DNA of 64,000 nt. Origin: Phymatolithon calcareum. Its lineage: Eukaryota > Rhodophyta > Florideophyceae > Hapalidiales. The stretch spans positions 2,108,001 to 2,172,000 of the forward strand of contig OZ345372.1 in the NCBI GenBank assembly GCA_977006965.1. The letters run 5' to 3'. Shown piece after piece: positions 20,811 to 30,540 of this stretch; positions within the stretch are counted from its first letter, which is position 1; each line of letters starts with the position of its first letter. The translations under genes were made by a program, and so were the position numbers. The notes beneath the pieces were generated by a model, which worked only from the letters and a program-made list of their open reading frames with translations, had not been told where the DNA came from and ran no database searches.

Positions 20811-23231
20811 GCTTGCAGTTTGAGCGCGCCCAAGGTGTGTGCAGGTTGGAATCCACTGGTAAAGTTTACCATGAAATTATATAATAACAGAATTACAGAA
20901 ACCTTCCGTTCTAAGATAAGTATGATGCCATCGAACGCACCATTCTCCTTGTGCCCACGAGAAGGCCCGATCTCATCTCCCGTCAATACTTCACGCGGCG
21001 GTGAAGAACGGAGCTAAGCAGGAGGGAAATCACATAGTTGGTGTATCAGAGCTGATGAGGATGCAGAAAGGAATCATCGCTTAAGGGTTCGCATGCCTTG
21101 TATAGACAAACAAACTGTAATACGTGAGCAGTGAACATTCGCTCCTGCTTTGTTCTAAACAAGCTGTACCACTCAGGAATCTTGTCAGATGAAGACTAAA
21201 TTTATGGAGAAAACAGTGGATGTACTTGAATGTCAAAACACTTGGAATTTACCAGAAAGGACATGTAGTGGTTCTAATGACGTTTCTAAACTGAAAAGAA
21301 ACAGAGAAAAACACAGGGAAACATGGAACAAAAGAAAAAGGGAGACAGCGCTTACATTAGGTAACCTGCACGGACCTGGGTCATAGAAAAGAAAGAAGCA
21401 TATCCTGTGAACAACACAGCAGTAAACGGAATGCTGGACAACGCAAAGACGACATGAACTTCCCGAATAAAACATAACCTGTGTGAGAGAGAAAATCCAA
21501 ATGCTGCGTAAGCAAATACAACAAATAAATGCTCGAACTCGTAAGATGCCCAGCAAAAGAAACTCAAGGGTTATACGGCATTCCACCAATAAAGACCTCT
21601 ATAGATTTTCCAAGAATCTTTGACTCTCTGACTGCATCATTAATCCTCTGCGATCTCTTCGCGAGAAGTTCATCATTTAGAATTAGCTCTTGAATCTCAG
21701 TGCATCTTGAGAAATCTGTGACGAAGCTCACAGCGGCTTCTTCAGCCGTTGTGGGACTCACATGACAATTCCGATCCCCAATGTGGCTCTCACTGAAGTT
21801 GGATTCAAGAACTGACCAGCAGCTCGTCCCACAAGTTATGTGGACAGACTTTATATTTTTGTTCTTCCCGGCGAACGTGGAAAAGACTCCTTCTGAGATG
21901 CAGTAGACGAAGCACGACATACTTTCAATGGTGTCCACTGTCTCCGCCAGTTGGTTGAAAATGTTATGTTCCCGGTCCATCATTGAGAAGCCATCGACAA
22001 CGATATTCAGCTTTCGAAGATATTGTTTAGGTACACTGAGAAAATGTGTTAGAAAATAACCCGCATAGTCCGCGGAAACTCGAATGTCAAGATCTTGAAG
22101 CATGGTACATCCATTGGCCACTCGATCTAGCCCCTCTTCAACCTCATCATAATTCATCTTTAACACCTGGACGCGATGGGAGAGAGCACCGAGTGTATGG
22201 ACAATATTTGACTCCACACGCGCTTCCACAGCAATATCTTCGTTGCATGATTCGAAAATTTCTTGTAATTTCTCTGGCCCCAAGCAACTTTGACGAGTCG
22301 TCATTTTCAATCTCTTCATATGTTCAAAACCAATTATCTCAGAAGCAGACATTGTTCCAAACCCAATATCACGTACTTCCAATGTGTCAAGCACCATACA
22401 TAGCCTGTGAATATCTCCATATCTCAAAAACGTACACTCCGGAAATTCGCTCTCTGAAACTGGTGCTGGCTTCCCAAAGCACAGCTCCCTCAATGTCGGT
22501 CCAACACTCTCCCACAGCGGAAGCATCGGTCCTCCAATTTCACCGAACTTGAGTCCCAAACTGCATAATCCCTTACAATGTTTCGTAATACCATCAATGT
22601 ATCTCGGTGGTAGAAAATCTGCCCCTAGATCCAGCGTTCGCAATTTCCCCCTGCACGCCTTGAGCACAGCAGGTAAATCGAACTCAGTATACTTGTCATA
22701 CAGAACAAGCGTCTCAAGATTAGAACAATAATCGGAAAATGGTACATCCTGAGCCCAGAAGTACGTGAAACTTAGCATAAGCATGCGCAACTGACATCCC
22801 AGCTGCTTCACAAGTCCTTTGAAATTGCGCCGACCACTCGCGGTAGTGACGTCAACCTTGAGCGCGGTATCGTCTGGCTGCGCGTCGTACGTGTACGCTG
22901 CGTTCATAGCGTCCCCATCCTCAAAACCAGTACTGCCGTCTTCGAGTATGCCGTTGACACTCGGTATAGCTATCGCAGGAACAGAGCGACGCGCGATGGC
23001 GCCAAGCGCACCTCCCCGTTCGCAGACGCTCAGAAGCGTGTTTGGGTTCAGAAAAGCGGACCAATGCGGGCGGTGTGGGCGATCACTCGTACCTCGCAAT
23101 AGTGTAATGAGTACTTCTTCCGGAAGTTTGTTGAAGTACAAGTCGGGCGTGCACATGTCTGGGACATGCTCGGACTCAAATTCACCGTGTGCCATGGTGT
23201 TGCTGTTGTCCAGGTCGGCGTCGAGAGCATT
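20811..23231 (-). repeat. 2.4-kb duplicated segment, copy 1
   Basis: Matches 44033-46453 at a constant offset of 23,222 bp with no length change. It contains the F-box/LRR-like gene and about 750 bp of its 3' flank. I count about five substitutions across 20811-23040 and about twelve in the last 190 bp. Confidence 0.9.
21564..23195 (-). CDS. F-box/LRR-like protein, copy 1
   Basis: 543 aa, single exon. Residues 24-60 look like an F-box (LPEEVLITLLRG, then LNPNTLLSVCERGGALGAIARR). In F-box proteins this binds Skp1 within an SCF ubiquitin ligase. From about residue 120 there are irregular leucine-rich repeats (LETLVLYDKY, KLRTLDLGADFL, LCSLGLKFGE, TLRELCFGK, VQVLKMNYDE, MLQDLDIRVS, YLRKLNIVVD, IQELILNDELL), the usual substrate-recognition part. 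No signal peptide or membrane segment. A TATA-like TTTATA at 23258-23263 lies 65 bp upstream of the chosen ATG, at the same spacing as in copy 2. The assignment is by pattern only; an LRR protein without F-box function is the alternative. Confidence 0.7.
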   Translation of the reverse strand: MAHGEFESEHVPDMCTPDLYFNKLPEEVLITLLRGTSDRPHRPHWSAFLNPNTLLSVCERGGALGAIARRSVPAIAIPSVNGILEDGSTGFEDGDAMNAAYTYDAQPDDTALKVDVTTASGRRNFKGLVKQLGCQLRMLMLSFTYFWAQDVPFSDYCSNLETLVLYDKYTEFDLPAVLKACRGKLRTLDLGADFLPPRYIDGITKHCKGLCSLGLKFGEIGGPMLPLWESVGPTLRELCFGKPAPVSESEFPECTFLRYGDIHRLCMVLDTLEVRDIGFGTMSASEIIGFEHMKRLKMTTRQSCLGPEKLQEIFESCNEDIAVEARVESNIVHTLGALSHRVQVLKMNYDEVEEGLDRVANGCTMLQDLDIRVSADYAGYFLTHFLSVPKQYLRKLNIVVDGFSMMDREHNIFNQLAETVDTIESMSCFVYCISEGVFSTFAGKNKNIKSVHITCGTSCWSVLESNFSESHIGDRNCHVSPTTAEEAAVSFVTDFSRCTEIQELILNDELLAKRSQRINDAVRESKILGKSIEVFIGGMPYNP

Positions 23232-23257
23232 TCGAAAACAGAAGAGGCGTCTTTGAA

Positions 23258-23263
23258 TTTATA
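23258..23263 (-). promoter_or_regulatory. TATA-like element, copy 1
   Basis: TATAAA on the minus strand, about 65 bp upstream of the ATG at 23195. The equivalent site in copy 2 is at 46480-46486 in otherwise diverged flank. Confidence 0.4.
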
Positions 23264-24059
23264 TGTGATCGACTGTTAGACCTCGGATGTACTTTGAATG
23301 GCACTGGACAACACCACGGGCATTGTGAAAGATGAGGGCTGAGAAATAATTAAAATACGTTTCAATTTTATGTGTCGATACAGCTGCATCTCTCCAATTT
23401 GACCCATCATTCCCAGAACCTGATTGGAGCTCGAAATTAACATCATTGTTGCCGATAGTTCGCACAAGCCCTGATTCTGCTGCATAGCGGATACATTTTG
23501 GTTCACTTTTAAAAAAGCTTCCAAGGCCTCAGGTAGGGAAACAGGGCAAAAACTGCTGTACGCACTACACCGGCATTTTGATTTCCTATTTGGGCAAGCG
23601 AAACGGTCTGCGGAGATTGCATTCAAATCTTCTTGGTATATTCGGATCTGCACTGGGCGAGCTCAAGGAATGCATATAGTATCAAGAATTCCAGGGTGCT
23701 ATAAACTGGGAGAGTTTGTCTGCACGCGGGTAGCGCTTGATCTTTTTCCTGCTTTAGTGCATATGCAGGTGCATTCGGAATAAACATCTCATTCCGCTCG
23801 ATTAACACATAGCTTATGCACGTCCCGAAGAAAAACGTTAAGGACGAAACTGGAAGCTAGGTTTTTCTTTTGGACATGCGGAGGTATTATTCAGGAGTAG
23901 AGCCCCGAATTCTTCTCTAGGAGGATCAAGCTGTCATGTCTAAATCCATTGAAGAAGAGATTTCATTAGGGAGAATGGATTATTGCCAGATTTGCAGGCA
24001 TGTCTATCTAGAAAGGAACCTCATGTTTAATTAAGGTGCTTTGTGAATCTTCACCTTGA

Positions 24060-24620
24060 CTGAGATGAGATTCTCTAACGTGTCATCATAAACCATCAGA
24101 GTAGGCTATGATGAATTGGAAGGGGAAGTCTGTCCATATCTCAAACGGATGGAAATCGCACACACACAGCTCTAAGCCTTCTATGAGCACTGGTCTTCGA
24201 GATATTTCCCGGCAAAATCGTTGTTGGAAAGTGCCATCTAAAAATCAGGGACTTACCCTCACCAAGTTCTGGTCTTCCATGCGCTCATTTCGAACGATTT
24301 ATCGAACAACAAAATAGTTTTAAAATTGTGTCCAAGGCCATCCAATAGAGCTACGAAGCACTACTGATGCAATGGATAGGATAGAATGGAGAAAACACAG
24401 GACATTGAAACACTGCTATTGTCACATTGGGGAGCGGTCGAGCAACGTTCATGAGTATAGCACAATATATTCGGAATAGAATCTGAACCATGTGTTTAGT
24501 AATTCGGGAGCTATCAGATATTCACGATGTGTACAGATTCTCCAGAGCACGGCTTGTCACTGAGCGAACAAACCCACAGTACACAACGAGAGATATGTCA
24601 AGCAGTCCTGCTAGTCGATT
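24060..24620 (+). repeat. Old diverged repeat H, copy 1
   Basis: Shares scattered blocks with 48830-49350, for example GAAGGGGAAGTCTGTCCATATCTCA against GAAGGTGAAGTTCGTGCATATCTCA, and CTGATGCAAT and CAGTACACAAC blocks in the same order. No coding frame. The surrounding 23232-24059 and 24621-25194 hold nothing I recognise. Confidence 0.35.
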
Positions 24621-25249
24621 TACACTTCAAGATGAACATTAATATTTGAAAGAGTCATATTTATGAACGTCGAGATGGCTTCTGAAAATCAGGAGGGAGC
24701 GGTTCATCAATGTAACGATTTGACAAAGGGAGCTGATATATACCGAAACATAAGCGCACCGGATGATCCAATTCTTCTCAAAAAATTGCGATATTTACAT
24801 ATCAGTGCCACGGCGTCTGTGTTGAGCTGATTCGGTCTTGTAGGCCGTTCTGCAGTACATACATTCACAAAATCTGTGCCATATGATTGAGCTTGCAGCT
24901 GGGCTCAAGAACCGGGCTCAGAGTATCCTCTCCAAGCAAAAAACATAACTTGCGTTGCAAGTTTTCTGGAAAATATTCAAAGGCAACAAGGACACTTCAA
25001 ATCACGTTCCGGTCGTTTCCTTTCAAAATCTTACAAAAAAGACGTTGTCATGACCACCAAGACTACTCGCTGTTTCCATTTCAATGCAACAAGTGCTAGA
25101 TTCCAGTGTCTTGATTAATGATTTCCATGAGCACGTCTATCTTGGGCTCGTACGCAAGTGTCAACAAGGCCTTCCACTAATCATTGCATGATCAGTAAAT
25201 TAATGAGGAAATTCGCTGCATGGACCGAAAAAGGTGGCAAAATTCGCTA

Positions 25250-27594
25250 CAGTAATGACCACAATTAGTGCGGACCGCACTAATTAGGAACATGAAAATC
25301 CAAGCTGGAACCAACAATTAGTGTGGACCGCACTATTCAGGAACCTGGTATACTATTTAGGAACCCGCACTAATAGTTGTGACCAACAATTAGTGCGCCA
25401 GGTTTATAGAAACACTATTCTCGCCAGCAAGACGAGATATAAGAAAGGAAAGTACATATTGCTATTAGAAGACGACCGAGTGAATAAATTATACATCTTC
25501 CTGTATGTTCGCGGACTTCTCTCCAAGATCTGGTACTGGCTCCCCTTCGAAATGCACTTTATGCTCACGGACAATCTCTTGCAACTCTCTTTTCAACTGC
25601 GACACTTTCCACCCCCCGTTTTCCATACCGAGACCGCATTGGAGCATTGCTTTTCTGGCCATGGTCATTCCGTTCGTGTCTTTGATATTGTTCACTTCTC
25701 TAATAACATCAGCAGCCAGCCGCAAGAAATAACCCTTCCCGGGATTTCTCAAGGCTCCTGAGTTCCTTCCATCCCGCCGGCCCGAGTCCTTGAAACCATT
25801 ACCGCTCATGATCTGATTCAATTTTCGCTTCTCCCACTTCTCTCTCCAAACAGACTTGATTTTGGCTATTACAAAAGAACCAGCAGGCTGAATCTTATCG
25901 GTCGCATTGACGCCGGCTTTTCTGAAACGGTGAAACTCAGACAGAATCTGACCATAAAGCCATAAAACCCAAGGTGATGTGCGAGGACCTCTTTCAGATT
26001 GCGATTTTAGAGGAAATCGTCGATTTGTCGACGATTCAGAGCGCGGATTGCTCTGCGTGACGCTGATAGACAGAGGACCACAAAATTGAGAGCTTAAAAT
26101 TGTCGCGCGCTGTTTGCACCACCGACTGCACTTAGAACTGTCATTCTTCGGTTTTCCATTAAAGATGTCCGGAAAGTGTTCGATTGTTCGTGCGATGTGA
26201 AGAATCGGTGTTTCGTTCTCAATCATCCACTTTACCACCTTTCTCCGCTCTTCCTTAGTGGACACCTTCTGCAATGCCCGCTTCCTTCCCTGCCGTAACG
26301 ATGGTTCTGTCGTGGTATTTAGGTCACGAAAAACAGCCGGAGGAGCACTTAGCGGGAAGGCCAGGACGGGTGGTGTGGGGTCGTGGCTAGGAATGGGCTT
26401 GCATAGACGGGTGTGTTCGTGATTGCGTGAATCGTCGTTCTTCTCTCCGTCTGGATCTACATGAAGGGGGACATGAGAATTGGAGAGCACAACGGCTAGA
26501 ATAGGAAGAAGTGTGTTCTCCAAGTCGCCGTCAATGTCCGAGCTTACATAGATTTCGAGTAGAATTTTCCATTGCCTTGCGATTGTATTGCCAGGATATT
26601 TGCACAGAAACTCAAATACAGCAGTGGAGACTTCGGGAACTCTGTCCTTGTTTTCTGAGATGGTCGATTGTTCTTGTCGAAGCCCATACGCCAAAGGCGG
26701 CTTTTTAGAGCAATGAGCTCTTTTTCTTCGTCTTCCAGCATACCGTGAAGGATGATATTGCAGAACGGTATACTGCTGGAGGTGATGTTCAATATCGAGA
26801 TTTTGTTTTTCTGATGACCGGCGTCAGGTATCGCTCTTTAAATGTCTTTTCAAATCGCTATTGTTCTTACAAAAAGTCATTAATAGTACACCATTGACGT
26901 AATGTATGCATCTCTTGCACAGAAAAGGACAAAACTGGAGTTATGTTTTAACGAAGAGCGAAAGCATAAAGATTTTAACAAGAGATGGTTTGAAACTGGA
27001 GTTATGTTTTCTGGAGACGTAACACGAGCTGCTGTAGATGAAGTGCTGATAGCACTGTGACAGCAGAGATAAACTTGCTTGTTTTAATTTCCGGGTAACT
27101 TATGCGTCTCGAATGCAGCACTTTACAGAGGTTTATAATGACAGCCTTACATAGTGTGAAAACGATTAAAATGTGTGCAGAGAGCTACTGTAGTGCCTTA
27201 CATATCCTCGGAATACAGTTGCTGCTCAGGTATCCAGCACCTTACTCGACACTCCATTTCCAGCACCACCTTGCAGAGTGTAAATGAAATTCCATGGAAG
27301 CAGACACCCAGCGATGCTCAGCACATAAAAGAGAGGCCCGTGCCAATGGATCTGAGTAGACTTTCCAAGCTACTGTCAGGTGGACAGTAGTACGTGGAAG
27401 ATTTCAAGTTGAAAACAGCGCATGAGAATGATATAAACTTTCCGAAAAAAATTATTTTAGAGACCCTAATTAGTGCATCCACGCTAACAAAAAGAGGAGA
27501 CAACAATTAGTGCGGCCCACACTAATTTGGAATCTGACGTACTAATTAGGAACCCGCACTATTTAGGAATCCGCACTAATTGTGGTCGATACTG
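25250..27594 (-). mobile_element. Pogo/Tc1-mariner-type element inserted in the MULE
   Basis: Terminal inverted repeats of 24 bp (CAGTAATGACCACAATTAGT... and its inverse at 27571-27594, 22 of 24 matching) flanked by TA (25248-25249, 27595-27596). Joining the flanks at TA gives TTCGCTAAATCGG, exactly the uninterrupted MULE terminus seen at 28956-29001. Subterminal GCACTAATTAGGAAC-type motifs repeat several times near both ends (25260-25400, 27505-27590). It encodes one ORF of 401 aa on the minus strand. Confidence 0.9.
25489..26694 (-). CDS. Internally deleted pogo-family (DDE_1-type) transposase
   Basis: 401 aa, uninterrupted. A helix-turn-helix-like region sits near residues 135-200 (STKEERRKVVKWMIENETPIL...SRWCKQRATIL). 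After residue 265 it matches the end of a pogo-type transposase: NATDKIQPAGSFVIAKIKSVW (third catalytic position, where Asp is replaced by Gly), then NPGKGYFLRLAADVIREVN, ARKAMLQCGL and a final ELQEIVREHKVHFEGEPVPD. The same tail is at 62440-62704. The segment that should hold the first two catalytic Asp residues is missing, so it cannot transpose. It may still bind element ends. First Met of the open frame taken as start. Confidence 0.65.
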   Translation of the reverse strand: MAYGLRQEQSTISENKDRVPEVSTAVFEFLCKYPGNTIARQWKILLEIYVSSDIDGDLENTLLPILAVVLSNSHVPLHVDPDGEKNDDSRNHEHTRLCKPIPSHDPTPPVLAFPLSAPPAVFRDLNTTTEPSLRQGRKRALQKVSTKEERRKVVKWMIENETPILHIARTIEHFPDIFNGKPKNDSSKCSRWCKQRATILSSQFCGPLSISVTQSNPRSESSTNRRFPLKSQSERGPRTSPWVLWLYGQILSEFHRFRKAGVNATDKIQPAGSFVIAKIKSVWREKWEKRKLNQIMSGNGFKDSGRRDGRNSGALRNPGKGYFLRLAADVIREVNNIKDTNGMTMARKAMLQCGLGMENGGWKVSQLKRELQEIVREHKVHFEGEPVPDLGEKSANIQEDV

Positions 27595-27596
27595 TA

Positions 27597-27827
27597 AATC
27601 GGCACCTCTTGCAATAACTACTACTCGCTATGATACACAGAGCACTCCATAGAAATAAACTTATCAAAAACTAATATTTATTTCATGAGCTGAAGCATAG
27701 AGAGTAGCGCAGGAAATAAATATTATTTTTTGATAAGTTTATTTCTATGGAGTGCTCTGTGTATCATAGCGAGTAGTAGTTATTGCAAGAGGTGCCGATT
27801 TAGCGAATTTTGCCACCTTTTTCGGTC
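27597..27827. repeat. Large near-perfect palindrome (inverted MULE terminus)
   Basis: Arms 27597-27686 and about 27714-27803 are inverse complements with one mismatch over about 90 bp. The right arm continues to 27827 with sequence matching 25222-25249, showing that the palindrome arms were about 115-120 bp long before the pogo insertion split the left one. Loop about 27 bp. Confidence 0.85.
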
Positions 27828-28550
27828 CATCTCCGTCATCGCAGGCGGTGAGGTCATGGACTGAGCCGCTTTGTCGATGGGTTTTCTCTTCGCCTCAACA
27901 ATATTGGGGATGTTCGGCCTGGCGCATGTCTGCGAGAAGTGACCGTCGTTTCCGCACGAGGAGCCGTGACGGCACCTTATTTCGGTCGGGAAGTAGGTTG
28001 TCTTGCGCTTGCGACCCAGCTTAGCGACAAGGTCAAACGGCACCAAATCATCCTACACTAGCTGGTAACCAGTGACCGCAACACGAATGATGATGCCCTC
28101 GTGTTGCTTGGCCCACGTTACCAATAGCCATGCGTCCCACACCAGATCTTGTTTCACGGATCGAACGCGACTCGATGCTGCGCCAAGCGTCTAGAACAGT
28201 ACAAAAGTGCAGCGACGACGTGGCTACATGGCCGCTGGTGCTCTTCAAAGTGGCGGCAAGAGCATGTAGCGCGGTAGTCGCTTTTAACTATCACAGGGAA
28301 TGGTGTCACTTTGCTGCTAACAACAAACCTCAGCATGTCACTTTCGATGACCTTCGGCTCCACAAGCAGCTTCTCCGCTCAGAGGATTTTTCCTGGTGCT
28401 TCTTGTTGCAGCAAGGCGTGAGGAACTTGCCCGTTGATGTGCCTTGCCAATAGACGTGTTGTGGGCGATTACGAGGTTGACAACGTCGTCAAAGTTTGCT
28501 CCAGGGCAGTCACCCACCCTTAGCACGAGCTCCTTCTTCTCCATGAGTTC
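27780..28550 (-). pseudogene. MULE transposase C-terminal remnant
   Basis: The frame 28363-28154 contains a SWIM zinc finger: Cys-Ser-Cys, then RHFEEHQRPCSHVVAAL (CxC...CxH), diagnostic of MULE transposases. A further frame 28046-27780 carries a zinc knuckle (CRHGSSCGNDGHFSQTCARPNI). Between them is a stop-broken stretch (Trp-Asn-Lys-Ile-Trp). The catalytic DDE part is absent. A related C-terminus lies at 37900-38220 on the plus strand. Confidence 0.75.
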
Positions 28551-28639
28551 AGACGGTTCGGGCAGGAGCGTTGTGAGTTAGCTTGGCAGTCGAATGCGAC
28601 GAGGTGCAGAGTACTTTGCGTAGCGGATTAGTAGAGCAA

Positions 28640-28905
28640 TGATAAGGAAGCTGATTGAAGAAAAGGGTAGTCAAGGAGCATGGGCAATTGGAACACTCAG
28701 CAGAACCCTGAAGAAGCCTACATGGACCCCTACCGAAGAGAATGAAATGGCGCGAGACATTGACGTTATATTATGCAATTCTGAATAAGATAACTGACAA
28801 CTCTCGATGCTAATAAAATGCGATTAGGAACGTGCCGACTTTCTTCAAGTTGGGACACATGATACCTTCTCAATAAATGCTCTTAAATACGTGTAATGAT
28901 AAGCG
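28640..28905 (+). repeat. Repeat family G, copy in MULE
   Basis: Plus-strand copy of the family at 7440-7765. It retains translations equivalent to GAWAIGTLSRTLKKPTWTP and the tail GTGCCGACTTTCTTCAAG, ending CTTCTCAATAAATG near 28885. It lies inside the MULE and therefore inserted after it, or was captured. Confidence 0.65.
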
Positions 28906-29483
28906 GCTTTCTAGCTGAAATCATAGCGAGTAGTAGTATTTGCAAGGGTGCCGATTTAGCGAATTTTGCCACCTTTTTCGGTCCATGCAGCGAATTTCCT
29001 CGAAAATTAATTCCCTCTCCATTTCTCAGTGAACTTAGAGCGACTTTAAGTACAGCAAAACATCAGATTGAAGAGGAAGCCACGCAGAATAGAACAGTGT
29101 GCGCTGGAATGTTCTAGTCCCACTTAATGCAACAAAATAAAGTGTAAGTAATCACAACATATTATTTTGTCAGGTGAATTTCAGTTGAAGGTAGACGTTC
29201 ACAACAACTCGAATATTTGAAAACTTCCGTCATAAAGAGGCAATGTCAATGGGCATTTGTTCAATGTAAATTCCATTCCCTGGGGCACTAGAGTCTATTG
29301 TCCGGGATTCCTCATTGAGGACAATAGTTTCATATTTCTAGCGTCTTTGTAGCTACCGGTCGGTTGCCGTACAGTAGACACTACAGTAGTGTCTAGTTTA
29401 CTGTAACCCCTAAATTGAGGGAAACGGATGCGAAAATGCCTTTCCTGTTCGGGCCAATATGATAATCAGTAAACTAGACACTA

Positions 29484-30060
29484 CAGGGGGTCCTCGGATT
29501 AAGGGAGCTCCATGTTAGGGGCTGATTCGGATTAAAGGTCAATTTCATCCAAATATGATATTTCTAGTGTGACCACCAGGAGTTAGTGCAGTGCCCATAA
29601 ATCTCATAGCTCAGATTATTGGATTGGCTGAGTTTTAGAGTTCTCGACAAAGAACCAGATAAAAATTTCTGTCATGATGAGAAGTTTACAGAAAAAATAC
29701 GGATACCGCGCAAAGAAACTTATTTCTAGTAAATTTTCAAGGATTGTCCATACATTTGTGCGTATAGTTGAGGAAGCTTATTCGGCTACGTTGTTGTTTC
29801 AATTGAAGTAACAATTTGTATATAAATTGAATTGCTTCCAAGTGCATCAGCGTGCAGCGTGTCGAGAATTTAGCGTATTTCGGAGGGGGAACTTTTTAAA
29901 TGTTTACATTCAATATTTAAATTTTTGTTGTGCACTGGTTTTAATATTTGATTATTTCTCCGTGCCACGTGGCTAAATTTGTCATAGCCGTGATTGAAAA
30001 TAGGGGGTGATTTGGATTAGGGGTCTGTTGAAACACGACCCTTAATCCAAGGACCCCCTG
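29484..30060. mobile_element. TA-flanked MITE (CAGGGGGTCC termini)
   Basis: Terminal inverted repeats of 22 bp, CAGGGGGTCCTCGGATTAAG... and its inverse (30039-30060), 21 of 22 matching, flanked by TA on both sides (29482-29483, 30061-30062). A second subterminal GGATTA-type repeat pair lies inside each end. 577 bp, noncoding. The termini suit a Tc1/mariner-pogo derivative. It splits sequence just outside the piggyBac-like terminus at 30085. Confidence 0.85.
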
Positions 30061-30084
30061 TATTGTCTATGTGACGAACACCCT

Positions 30085-30540
30085 TAATTGAGGGAACTTC
30101 CCTCAATTGAGGGTGGATTTAAAAGCTCAAAAAAGTTTGTAAAAAGAATGCGGAACAGATTTTGAGCGCCACATTCGAAAAGGTGACCTTTTGTTCTTGG
30201 TGGGGAGTACCCATTTTACTACCTTAAAATCACGTCGATCGCTGGTAGGATTGAAAATCTAATGGTCACTCAGAAAAAATATATCTACCATACCTCGAGA
30301 AAAAGATCCGCGCCGGGTGGTCGGTGCGGCCTTACACACCAAAGAAACATCAGTGAAAAGTCCTGCACAGTGCTGCGGACTGTGCGGAGCATTTTCCAGT
30401 TCAAAAAAGGTGACCGGCATGGTTCAAGAGGTGGAAGTTGATGAAATCAAGGATCACTCGAGCACGTCACTTCGCATGAAATGGGTCCTTGTTCAGAAAC
30501 CAATCGAAAAGACTAAGATTAAGACTATCAAGATTTATGT
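30085..30540 (+). pseudogene. piggyBac-like element, 5' fragment
   Basis: Begins with CCCTTAATTGAGGG and CCCTCAATTGAGGG motifs, then the same subterminal sequence (AAAAGCTCAAAAAAGTTTGTAAAAAGA) as the inverted element ending near 31935. ORF 30317-30580 (TKETSVKSPAQCCGLCGAF, KMKWVLV-like segment) matches the N-terminus of the opposite ORF at 31779-31120. It breaks off at about 30540 against the other copy. Confidence 0.7.

Larger units (their letters stand above)
25205..29001 (-). mobile_element. Mutator-like element (MULE) with nested insertions
   Basis: The outer ends GAGGAAATTCGCTGCATGG (25205 on) and its inverse (to 29001) start long terminal inverted repeats of about 90 bp. The left one is split by the pogo-type element at 25250-27594 and continues at 27597. 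Flanks GTAAATTAAT (25195-25204) and GAAAATTAAT (29002-29011) match at 9 of 10 positions, in the 9-10 bp range of MULE target duplications. Inside are a minus-strand transposase remnant with SWIM and zinc-knuckle signatures, an extra inverted copy of the left terminus, and a family G repeat. Confidence 0.75.

Noticed and set aside
21233-21589. 118-codon Cys/Leu-rich minus-strand ORF next to the F-box/LRR gene (twin at 44455)
   Set aside because: Overlaps the 3' end of the gene, has no family resemblance, and its conservation is explained by the recent duplication. More likely 3' flank.
22046-22552. 168-codon plus-strand ORF (and its twin at 45268)
   Set aside because: Antisense shadow of the F-box/LRR-like gene. 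It is preserved only because the two copies are near-identical.
27500-27594. Short repeats of CACTAATT considered as a CRISPR-like array
   Set aside because: Irregular spacing, inverted arrangement and TA-flanked context show they are subterminal motifs of a DNA transposon.
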